Positions 16,788 to 23,887 of a stretch of 64,000 bases of DNA are shown here, one piece after another; positions within the stretch are counted from its first letter, which is position 1; each line of letters starts with the position of its first letter. Position numbers and translations under genes: made by a program. Below the pieces are notes generated by a model that did no database searches, was not told the DNA's origin, and saw nothing but the letters and a program-made list of their open reading frames with translations. Location of the stretch: positions 128,797 to 192,796 of the forward strand of contig MEOK01000020.1 in NCBI GenBank assembly GCA_001769195.1. Reading direction: 5' to 3'. The stretch comes from Bacteroidetes bacterium GWF2_40_14. GTDB taxonomy: Bacteria; Bacteroidota; Bacteroidia; Bacteroidales; UBA932.

Positions 16788-18849
16788 AGAATCAATTCTA
16801 GAACGGACATCCGGTGGGTTATCCGTTTTCAAATACTATATCTCATTTTCATTCAAAGTAGGTAGAAACTTCCATAATCCTCTTTACGAAGACAGAAAAG
16901 CCTCCTGCAACATCTATTACGACCGAAATGGCAACTGTTATAGAATGAAAGATTTTGGCAATGAAGAATATAGTGGAGATTGTTTCTTCTTAGTCGGCAA
17001 GATTAAAGGTTTGGATTGTACTCGAAGTGATGATTTTGTGGAAATACTCAAGGCAATTAGTCAAGACCTATGTTTGGGTATTGATGAGAAAATTGGTCAA
17101 AATGCAAATCAATCCAAATTACAACAGTTAGCAACAACTCAGCAAATGCAAAATGTAGTAACAGCTAATGAATTGAAAGAAAAATCATTTCAGATTATCG
17201 AACAACCCTTTTCAAAGTCAGAAATGAATTTTTGGCAGCAATATGGAATTACTAGAGATATCCTCAAAAAATACTATGTAATATCTTTGCGTGCTTTTAA
17301 AAGCGAGAGCAATGAGGGAAAAACTTTTCAACTTGAATCAACACCCAACGAACCGATATTTGGGCATGTAGGCAAGAAATTTATAAAAATTTACCGCCCC
17401 AATTCTCAACTTCGATTCTTGTATGGAGGCACAGTGTACGAAAATTATTGTTTCGGGTTAGAGCAGCTTCCTTCAAGGGGTGATATTCTCTATATAACCG
17501 GAGGTGAAAAAGATGTACTATCCCTTTCCTCTCATGGTTTCAATGCAATTTGTTTCAATAGCGAAACGGCAGCAATTCCGGATAACACTCTCCGGAAATT
17601 GTCATTTATGTTTAAACATATCGTAGTCCTTTATGATATGGATAAAACGGGACAGGATAGTTCTTTCAAACTAGCAAAAAAATATGAAGAACTGGGAGTA
17701 AAACGGCTTTTATTGCCACTATCCGGTGCAAAGGAAGAGAAAGATATATCTGATTATTTCAGGATGGGGAATACAGCGGATGATTTTCGAATACTTTTCC
17801 TTGATTTATTAGATACATTATACAGCGATACCATGTCAATACTTAAATCGTGCGAAGTGAATTTTGATAATCCTCCTCCACAATCAAAAATGGTTGTTTC
17901 AGTCAATGATGTACCACTTGGAACGCAGGGAAATCTGCTCTGTATTACAGGAGGGGAGGGGACCGGAAAAAGTAATTATGTAGGATCTATTATTTCAGGA
18001 TGTATCATTTCAGACGAAAGAAGCATTGATTGCTTAGGAAATACCGTATCGTTAAACTATAAATCAAAAGCAGTTCTGTTATATGATACCGAGCAGTCCG
18101 AAGTTCAGCTATACAAAAATTGCTCGACCATAATCAAAAGAGCTGGTTTAACATCCATGCCGAACTTTTTCAAAGCTTATTCTCTTACCGGTATGTCTCG
18201 AAAACAGCGATTGCAGTCCATTATTGAGAGCATGGATAAGTTTTATCATCAATTCGGAGGAATACAATTGGTGGTTATCGACGGTATTGCAGATCTTATC
18301 AAAGGGGCCAATGATGAACAAGAGAGTATTTCCATTGTGGAAGATATTTACAGATATGCAGGAATCTATAATACCTGTATTATCTGTGTTCTTCATTTTA
18401 TCCCGAATGGATTGAAGTTAAGGGGGCACTTGGGGTCTGAATTACAACGCAAAGCTGCTGCAATATTATCCATAGAAAAAGATGACGACCCTGCAATATC
18501 GGTAGTAAAAGCCTTGAAAGTGCGTGATGGAAGCCCCCTTGACGTACCCTTGATGCAGTTCTCTTGGGATAAGTCAAAAGGGATGCACACATATATGGGC
18601 GAAAAACCAAAGGAGGAACGAGATAAACGAAAGGAAAGCGAGTTGGTAAATGTGGCCAGGACTATTTTTGAAAAATCACCTTATCTCACCTATGTTGATT
18701 TATGCGAACAAATCCAAACGTTCCTGGATGTGAAAGAGCGGACTGCAAAAAGTTACATCAAGTTTATGAGAGAGAAAGAAATTGTTATCAAAGACCCGTC
18801 AAATACTTCCTACTTTATTGTGGGGCACCTTAATACATTATCTTTATGA
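16777..18849 (+). CDS. Primase/helicase-type replication protein (TOPRIM plus RecA-like ATPase)
   Basis: 690 residues. The N-terminal third has a zinc-less primase-like segment (ASCNIYYDRNGNCYRMKDFG), and a TOPRIM domain follows at about 233-330, with DILYITGGEKDVLSL for the acidic/Gly strand and IVVLYDMDKTGQDSS for the second acidic motif. From about 388 there is a RepA/RecA-like ATPase with Walker A GGEGTGKS and Walker B LVVIDGIADLI. The last 90 residues look like a winged helix (ELVNVARTIFEKSPYLTYVD). Proteins of this build prime or unwind transferred DNA on mobile elements. It overlaps HTH genes on both sides (11 and 4 bases), making a three-gene operon. Confidence 0.8.
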   Translation: MLSKESILERTSGGLSVFKYYISFSFKVGRNFHNPLYEDRKASCNIYYDRNGNCYRMKDFGNEEYSGDCFFLVGKIKGLDCTRSDDFVEILKAISQDLCLGIDEKIGQNANQSKLQQLATTQQMQNVVTANELKEKSFQIIEQPFSKSEMNFWQQYGITRDILKKYYVISLRAFKSESNEGKTFQLESTPNEPIFGHVGKKFIKIYRPNSQLRFLYGGTVYENYCFGLEQLPSRGDILYITGGEKDVLSLSSHGFNAICFNSETAAIPDNTLRKLSFMFKHIVVLYDMDKTGQDSSFKLAKKYEELGVKRLLLPLSGAKEEKDISDYFRMGNTADDFRILFLDLLDTLYSDTMSILKSCEVNFDNPPPQSKMVVSVNDVPLGTQGNLLCITGGEGTGKSNYVGSIISGCIISDERSIDCLGNTVSLNYKSKAVLLYDTEQSEVQLYKNCSTIIKRAGLTSMPNFFKAYSLTGMSRKQRLQSIIESMDKFYHQFGGIQLVVIDGIADLIKGANDEQESISIVEDIYRYAGIYNTCIICVLHFIPNGLKLRGHLGSELQRKAAAILSIEKDDDPAISVVKALKVRDGSPLDVPLMQFSWDKSKGMHTYMGEKPKEERDKRKESELVNVARTIFEKSPYLTYVDLCEQIQTFLDVKERTAKSYIKFMREKEIVIKDPSNTSYFIVGHLNTLSL

Positions 18850-19124
18850 GTATAGAAAAAGAACATTTTGAAGCCTTTATGGAAAGGATACTTGATAGGT
18901 TGGATTCTATAGATACTAAAATTGGCGACTTATCTCAGAAACATAATATTGTAAACGGGAAGAATCTACTAGACAATCAGGATATGTGCTTTCTATTAAA
19001 GGTGAATAAACGAACACTGCAGCGTTACCGCATGACAGGCAATTTACCCTATATTCGTATCATGGGAAAAAACTACTATATGGTGGATCAAGTACATGAG
19101 TTCATTCGCAAGCATATGAAATGA
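18846..19124 (+). CDS. Small helix-turn-helix protein, paralogue of the 16455 product
   Basis: 92 residues: a short coiled N-terminus (MSIEKEHFEAFMERILDRLD) then a winged-helix domain with LDNQDMCFLLKVNKRTLQRY and the wing IRIMGKNYYMVDQVHEFIRK. It aligns along its length with the 16455 product (NRTLQRL against KRTLQRY; GKNFYRISDI against GKNYYMVDQV). Its start overlaps the primase stop by 4 bases. A role as excisionase or repressor is inferred from the fold and position. Confidence 0.8.
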   Translation: MSIEKEHFEAFMERILDRLDSIDTKIGDLSQKHNIVNGKNLLDNQDMCFLLKVNKRTLQRYRMTGNLPYIRIMGKNYYMVDQVHEFIRKHMK

Positions 19125-19246
19125 GCGATATTTTCATTACTGTTTTACCCGTAAAACTTAGGATGTAATGCAGAAAAAACTGAATATTGCATGCACTATT
19201 CAGAAAAGAATTTTAGTCCTATCGGTAAAGCGTAGAAAAAGAAAAG

Positions 19247-19277
19247 AAGCCGTTTAAAGATAAGCGGCTTTGGCTTT
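19247..19277. terminator. Hairpin terminator between converging genes
   Basis: AAGCCG (19247-19252) pairs with CGGCTT (19265-19270), followed by a T-rich tail. It sits between the plus-strand primase operon and the convergent 19277-19654 gene and could serve either strand. Confidence 0.55.
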
Positions 19278-19654
19278 TAAATATCGTCTACACTGTGAAC
19301 CGTATAAAGAGCATCCAATATCATTGGAGGCTCACAAGCGCAAACGGAGAAACAAGGCGTTAATTTGCCGTCTAATATCCTCCAAATAGGAGAAGATTCA
19401 ATAACTATGCAAGGCGCGTTTTTTAGGAAGAGATAAGCTTTGTCTGTTCTGGCTCTACCTCTATAAACTGATACAAATATAAATTCATCCCTACTTCCCT
19501 CAAGGGGCTCAATTGCTTTTACGTTTGTAGTGTTTTCCTCAAGATTGATCAGGTCTTTTAAAAATACCACCTCACTCTTATTGGGTAAAATGTGCAAATC
19601 CCACTCTATATCTGCATATAGCGCGAAATCATTAAAATAAAATCTAATCTTCAT
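19277..19654 (-). CDS. Hypothetical protein, 125 residues
   Basis: I do not recognise this protein. It is soluble and mixed alpha/beta by eye, with no signal peptide. It starts MKIRFYFNDFALYADIEWDL; notable features are a short basic patch (YRGRARTDKAY), three cysteines toward the C-terminus (CFSVCACEPP) and an acidic end. A clean ATG at 19654 and a single uninterrupted frame support it as real. It stands alone between the primase operon terminator and the Panacea pair. Confidence 0.5.
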   Translation of the reverse strand: MKIRFYFNDFALYADIEWDLHILPNKSEVVFLKDLINLEENTTNVKAIEPLEGSRDEFIFVSVYRGRARTDKAYLFLKNAPCIVIESSPIWRILDGKLTPCFSVCACEPPMILDALYTVHSVDDI

Positions 19655-19851
19655 AATATTAATATTTAAAATTCACTATAAAGATATCTTATTTTTACTT
19701 ACTAATGATTGATTTTGAATAAATTACATTAATATATTTAAATAATTTTCTCGTTCTCCCTTCTTAGCAGAATGTGATCCGAAAATTTAATAACATCCCC
19801 AAACCTGAGGCTATATTGAGAGATAGTTTGAAGAGATTGTTTAAGCTGTAA

Positions 19852-19880
19852 TAAAAAAGGGGTAAACGTCCCTCTTTTAT
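19852..19880 (-). terminator. Terminator after the candidate Panacea-linked toxin gene
   Basis: Read on the minus strand, an A/G-rich arm with AGAGGG pairs across a short loop with CCCCTTTTTT, giving a stem and T run 10 bases beyond the stop at 19890. Confidence 0.5.
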
Positions 19881-19889
19881 TGACTATAA

Positions 19890-20339
19890 CTATTTTGGAA
19901 ATAATCGAGCAAACTTTTTCTTAACCTTGCCGGTTACATTCTTTGATTTTCTCACAAGATTGTAGACCTTTTCAATGTCGGCTTCTAACAAATCACCCTT
20001 TTTTCGCACAATGCCCTTATTCAGTAAAGTCTCTTTGTATTTTTCGTATGGTTTCTCAAATACTTGACTACAGTCAATAAAGGAATCGTGGTCTAAAAAA
20101 CCGTATTGTTTTACCTCAATTGGACTTTGCAACGTTTCTAACTCTGGGCTATTAATATGCTTGAAATTTATATCTGTATTTATAAATACAGAAGCAATCA
20201 GACATTTATCATCAGTAATGTCGAGAACAATATTCCATTTTGGATGATCTATACCATCACAATCCACGGAGATAACACTTCCAATTTTGATTTTATTGTC
20301 AATAGAGTCATTGTTAAATTGAGATGAGAGCCCAGACAT
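19890..20339 (-). CDS. Candidate toxin of a Panacea (PanAT-type) pair
   Basis: 149 residues from ATG at 20339 (MSGLSSQFNN). A TTG at 20369 would add ten hydrophobic residues and overlap the antitoxin gene, but the ATG is preferred, being 11 bases past the antitoxin stop. Residues about 15-90 look like a small beta-barrel (IKIGSVISVDCDGIDHPKWNI, then IEVKQYGFLDHDSFIDCSQV), a pattern reminiscent of PemK/MazF or other SH3-like toxins. The last 50 residues are helical and strongly basic (KSKNVTGKVKKKFARLFPK). I cannot assign a family. Toxicity is inferred only from its position directly after a Panacea-domain gene, whose homologues neutralise very different toxins. Confidence 0.55.
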   Translation of the reverse strand: MSGLSSQFNNDSIDNKIKIGSVISVDCDGIDHPKWNIVLDITDDKCLIASVFINTDINFKHINSPELETLQSPIEVKQYGFLDHDSFIDCSQVFEKPYEKYKETLLNKGIVRKKGDLLEADIEKVYNLVRKSKNVTGKVKKKFARLFPK

Positions 20340-20350
20340 AAATAGCGTAA

Positions 20351-20890
20351 TTATTGACAAAAAACGCAATTATTTTCTGCAACTGCCTTGATATACTTAA
20401 TCATCTCTTTATTCGCGCCACCTTCTTTGACTATCTCCTCAATATCTATTTTGCTATTATGGTGAGCACTATTGTACGCTTTCCCGTGAGACTTTTTCTT
20501 TAAAATATCAAAAGGTAAAGGCCCATTTTCTTCCAAAGATTCCTTCAGACATTCGATATCGCTTTCGGAAAATTCGTCAAGATCAGGTTCTATTAAAGCC
20601 CTAACAATATATGACCTATTAACGGAAAAGTATTTATCAAACTCATCGGTTGGTATTAAACTATCACCTCTAACCGCCTTGAAGATATCGTATATTTTCG
20701 ATGGGACAGGACCATGATCTAAGGCGCAATAATCGTCACCAGTAATTGGAGTTCCATATTTGACGAGATGCTTTTGATCCGCATAGTATAGGATTTTGCT
20801 TATTTTATGCAGATCGGCAGACTTTAACCGATTAACAATGAAAAGCAAAGCTGCAATTGATTTTTCCTTGTTGAAATTAATCTTTATCAT
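20351..20890 (-). CDS. Panacea-domain antitoxin (DUF4065/SocA-like)
   Basis: 179 residues. The N-terminal 120 residues match the Panacea domain: AALLFIVNRLKSADLHKISK, LYYADQKHLVKYGTPITGDD and YCALDHGPVPSKIYDIFKAV are the recognisable blocks. Panacea domains are antitoxins that pair with many unrelated toxins; SocA is a variant that feeds its toxin to a protease. The gene is first of a two-gene minus-strand operon, with the toxin 11 bases downstream. A good promoter lies at 20936-20965 and a small inverted repeat at 20909-20924 could be its operator. The C-terminal CVFCQ is unusual. Confidence 0.82.
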   Translation of the reverse strand: MIKINFNKEKSIAALLFIVNRLKSADLHKISKILYYADQKHLVKYGTPITGDDYCALDHGPVPSKIYDIFKAVRGDSLIPTDEFDKYFSVNRSYIVRALIEPDLDEFSESDIECLKESLEENGPLPFDILKKKSHGKAYNSAHHNSKIDIEEIVKEGGANKEMIKYIKAVAENNCVFCQ

Positions 20891-20908
20891 AATATATGGA
20901 ATCAGACT

Positions 20909-20965
20909 ATTTGTAAAAACAAATTAATTCCCGCGTAAATATAACTTTTATTTTACAGATACAAA
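20909..20965 (-). promoter_or_regulatory. Promoter and inverted repeat upstream of the Panacea antitoxin
   Basis: On the minus strand TTTG (20962-20965) is followed after 18 bases by TATATTTA (20936-20943), close to the Bacteroidota promoter. ATTTGT (20909-20914) and ACAAAT (20919-20924) form an inverted repeat between promoter and ATG, a plausible operator. Confidence 0.5.
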
Positions 20966-21025
20966 AATTATTCCAAATTACCCAATTATTTTCATCATGA
21001 AATAATATAGCAGAAATTCGCTTTG

Positions 21026-21244
21026 TTATTTCTTTCCTGGGAAAGTTGGTTTTACAATAGGTGGGGGTGGGGCATTCTCAAGAAATTTACGTTGAATAAC
21101 AGTAACAATTTCTTCAGACCTCATTTTACCTTTATTGGTCTTCTCTTCATGCTCTTTCAGGAGTAAGTCAATCTGAACTTTCCTAAAGCCGGTACTTCTA
21201 ACAGTAGCACTTCCAAGGATTTCATAAGCCTTAATAATATTCAT
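21026..21244 (-). CDS. Small hypothetical protein, 72 residues (third ORF of a mini-cassette)
   Basis: Unrecognised. It begins MNIIKAYEILGSATVRSTGF, has a charged helical middle (LLLKEHEEKTNKGKMRSEE) and ends in a proline-rich tail (APPPPIVKPTFPGKK). Its ATG overlaps the TGA of the 19-residue ORF upstream, which supports translational coupling and argues that it is real. No signal peptide. Confidence 0.5.
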   Translation of the reverse strand: MNIIKAYEILGSATVRSTGFRKVQIDLLLKEHEEKTNKGKMRSEEIVTVIQRKFLENAPPPPIVKPTFPGKK

Positions 21245-21300
21245 TTCTTGGCCTTTCTTTTGTTCTCATCCTTGCTGAACTTGCTTTTTACTAAACCCAT
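21241..21300 (-). CDS. Tiny basic ORF, 19 residues (middle ORF of a mini-cassette)
   Basis: ATG at 21300 gives MGLVKSKFSKDENKRKAKK and a TGA that overlaps the next ATG by two bases. The first ORF of the cassette stops 1 base upstream. Its size alone is weak evidence; the exact coupling on both sides is the reason for listing it. Confidence 0.35.
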   Translation of the reverse strand: MGLVKSKFSKDENKRKAKK

Positions 21301-21301
21301 A

Positions 21302-21511
21302 TCAGCACAGTGAATTCTTCCTTCGTTGGGAATTTATTGAATCCAAGACAGCTACTATAAATCTACGTGTTTCAATATCAGATTTAAGTTTCTTGAACTT
21401 TGGCAAAACTTCATCACTAATAGTCTCTTTAATTATATTTAACAACACATTGAAATGGTCTTTTGGATAGGCCTGTTTCAATTTTTCAGCAGATTGATAA
21501 TAAGACTTCAT
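21302..21511 (-). CDS. Small hypothetical protein, 69 residues (first ORF of a mini-cassette)
   Basis: Chosen start is ATG at 21511 (MKSYYQSAEKLKQAYPKDHF); an in-frame TTG at 21580 is less likely. The product is helical and charged, ends in RRKNSLC and matches nothing I know. Its TGA is one base before the ATG of the 19-residue ORF, so three very short genes run in a row without gaps. Confidence 0.5.
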   Translation of the reverse strand: MKSYYQSAEKLKQAYPKDHFNVLLNIIKETISDEVLPKFKKLKSDIETRRFIVAVLDSINSQRRKNSLC

Positions 21512-21901
21512 TAAAGAACTGAAAACCAAGATAAAGATAGAGTTACCACAATATTGCCCTACAAAAAAGGAGCAAATCAAGGGATTTGAGATGCTGATAA
21601 TGCTTCGAAATTAAAAATGTTAAAACACAGTATTCCAGGTATATAGTCTGATAGTCAATTACTAGAATGGAAGAGGTATATCCAAGCGAAAGATTTTGAG
21701 CTAAAAACAAAAAACTCCGCTGAAAATGTCAAGGCATAATACAGATACTAATCGAAAAACCGCATCCACAAAATTAAATCAAGCCACCAAACAAAAAAAG
21801 AAAACACAGAAATCAATTATTATGCCTAATTTTAAGATTATGAATTAATCAAGCTAGAATATGATTAAAATTGAAAAGTATTAAATGTCAAAAATTATAT
21901 C
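21512..21901. other. Gap with no well-supported gene
   Basis: AT-rich DNA between the minus-strand mini-cassette and the plus-strand 21902 gene. A lysine-rich plus-strand ORF of 40 codons (21726-21848, starting MSRHNTDTNRKTA) is present, but nothing supports its expression. Confidence 0.5.
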
Positions 21902-22657
21902 ATGGACTTCGTTAAAAAAGAAGATTACGACTGCCTGCTTAAGCAAGTAGAAGAACTATTAGAGATGCAGAAAAGATCTCAAAAACAGACAGATGATTTA
22001 ATTGATATGTGCACAGATGCTATTTCCCTCTTAGCTCATGATACTGATCGGTACCGAGACAAAAGGATTAAAAACATTTTGAATTATCCTCCACTAAAAC
22101 AACTCCGTAACGATCCTGCGATTATCATTCATATTATGCCATTGGATATTAATACTAATATTGATCTCACATCTCAATATCCAGAGCAGATATATTATCT
22201 AATGGAACCATACTCAGAGAAACAAGCAGTTTATCTGTATAATGCCGATGGTTTCTATACCTATGTAGCAGAAACAGACGATACAATAAACACTTATTAT
22301 CACATTAAGGGTAATGGAGTATTTGAAATGAGAATTCCAGTACTTATTGATGATGGCAAGGGGTTTGTGATTCATGAAGAATTATTCCTGTCAAGTTTAC
22401 ACGAAAGGATTGTGAAAGCATTAAATGTGCAGCAATGTTTTAGTATAACTCCTCCTGTCAACTTCTATGTTAGTCTAATTAACATAGATGAAACTTTTAT
22501 ATACACTATTCATAGACAGCTTATCGGTCCATTTAAGATTCAAACTTTGCTATTGCCAAAAATAACCATTGATGATATAGCCGGTTTAATAACAGCAATT
22601 AAGCCGGCATTACATATAATGTGGCAAGCATGTGGAGCTAAAGGATATAATAAATAA
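21902..22657 (+). CDS. Protein resembling the C-terminal region of AlbA-type ATP-binding proteins, without the AlbA domain
   Basis: 251 residues. A short coiled coil (1-35) leads into a region whose order of motifs recalls the C-terminal half of Schlafen/AlbA_2 'putative DNA-binding' ATPases: TDRYRDKRIKNIL, then AIIIHIMPLD, a variable beta-rich part, and a late NFYVSLINIDETFIYTIH segment. The AlbA nucleotide-binding domain that normally precedes this is absent. It stands alone on the plus strand. A sensing or adaptor role next to defence genes is a guess; the resemblance is pattern memory and needs a profile search. Confidence 0.45.
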   Translation: MDFVKKEDYDCLLKQVEELLEMQKRSQKQTDDLIDMCTDAISLLAHDTDRYRDKRIKNILNYPPLKQLRNDPAIIIHIMPLDINTNIDLTSQYPEQIYYLMEPYSEKQAVYLYNADGFYTYVAETDDTINTYYHIKGNGVFEMRIPVLIDDGKGFVIHEELFLSSLHERIVKALNVQQCFSITPPVNFYVSLINIDETFIYTIHRQLIGPFKIQTLLLPKITIDDIAGLITAIKPALHIMWQACGAKGYNK

Positions 22658-22807
22658 GTTAATAATTATAAAATTTATAATTATAGAATGACAATTATCT
22701 GGTCAACCTTAAAGGGATAAGATTTTTAGGATGAACATTATTTGACTTTAAGTATTTATCAATGAAATTACAATACTATATATTGAACTAATCATTTTTA
22801 CTGTATA

Positions 22808-23566
22808 ATGGAAACCTTAAAATATATTATCTCAACAATTTCAGGAGGCGTTCTACTTGAATTAGCATTGTTTTTTTATCCAGATTTTAAAAAATTGTTC
22901 AATTCAAAAGTAGTAGCGAAAAATTTAATCAATAAGCACTCTGACTCAATAATTAAGGCGGCTGACGAACTTTTTGGGAAAATATTTTCGCTTGCAAAAG
23001 AAGATTTTAAACTATTTACTAAGTATAACAACGATACTGATGAAATGAATAAAATATATGTCCTTTATCTATTTGCAAGCTTTTGGGCAAGCTTAGGGAT
23101 CCTGAAACAAGAGAGTAATTTTATACATATAGCAAGAATCAAGAAAGGGGAAAGGTTATTAAATTTTGTAACAACATATGAATCCAAAAAAAACAGAATT
23201 CTTGAGCGTTCCTTTCAAAGGGCAATTGGAGAATCTATTATTATAGAATCCTCATCAGGATTAAAGAAGAAGACGTTATATGATTTTACTAACGAATATA
23301 ATAGTGAAAATTCTAATCTTAAAAAAATATTTAACCCCTTAGAAAGATCATTATTCAGTACAAGCGATAAAACTCATCGACAAAAAATATTACTTTTTGG
23401 GATAATAATACTTGCTCTTTTAGATTTTTTAGATAAAAACCATAAAGTTGTCAGAAAAAGGCAGACATATAAGAACAAATTAAGTGCTAAAACTAAAGAT
23501 GAACTAGAGTTTAGAGTATTTAAACATTATCTCCCTTTTGTCAAGAAAGCAACCAAATACTATTGA
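22808..23566 (+). CDS. Hypothetical protein with one or two hydrophobic segments, 252 residues
   Basis: Not recognised. Residues 5-28 are hydrophobic (IISTISGGVLLELALFFYP) and could anchor the protein; a second hydrophobic stretch (ILLFGIIILALLDFL) lies near 198-212. The rest is helical and lysine-rich. The gene is low in GC and lies between unknown cargo genes and the end of the methylase-helicase operon, where accessory or defence genes are common. No catalytic motif is visible. Confidence 0.45.
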   Translation: METLKYIISTISGGVLLELALFFYPDFKKLFNSKVVAKNLINKHSDSIIKAADELFGKIFSLAKEDFKLFTKYNNDTDEMNKIYVLYLFASFWASLGILKQESNFIHIARIKKGERLLNFVTTYESKKNRILERSFQRAIGESIIIESSSGLKKKTLYDFTNEYNSENSNLKKIFNPLERSLFSTSDKTHRQKILLFGIIILALLDFLDKNHKVVRKRQTYKNKLSAKTKDELEFRVFKHYLPFVKKATKYY

Positions 23567-23887
23567 TATTAAAATAAGGATCCCCCGCCAAGTATGATTT
23601 ACAATTGCTCGCAAAAAGCCTTATTGGGGAACCACCGTATATAATTTTGATTAATATCAATTAATCCCAAAATTAATAAAAATATTAAGGAACACAAAAA
23701 GAGAATATAATTATGGTGAGAAATTTCAAATACTTCCAAATTCAAAAAGGGGATTTTGACACATTTAGGGGGTCCGACAGTTCGGTTACATTATTGCATC
23801 TTTTCAGAAATTAATGGTCGTCCGCTAGGAGAGGAGTAAATCGAGATACTATTGGTGTTATCCTCGATTCTCTTGCCCAGAAATTGA
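23567..23887. other. Gap with no gene; contains a motif shared with 62.5 kb
   Basis: No supportable ORF. TTTTGACACATTTA (23754-23767) and AAAAAGGGGATTT (23744-23756) recur, slightly changed or inverted, at 62539-62569. They may be remains of a mobile-element end. Confidence 0.5.

Noticed and set aside
20339-20369. TTG start of the Panacea-linked toxin at 20369
   Set aside because: It adds ten hydrophobic residues and overlaps the antitoxin; ATG at 20339 is 11 bases past the stop and simpler.
21726-21848. 40-codon lysine-rich plus-strand ORF
   Set aside because: No conserved motif, coupling or promoter; low-complexity AT-rich sequence can give this by chance.
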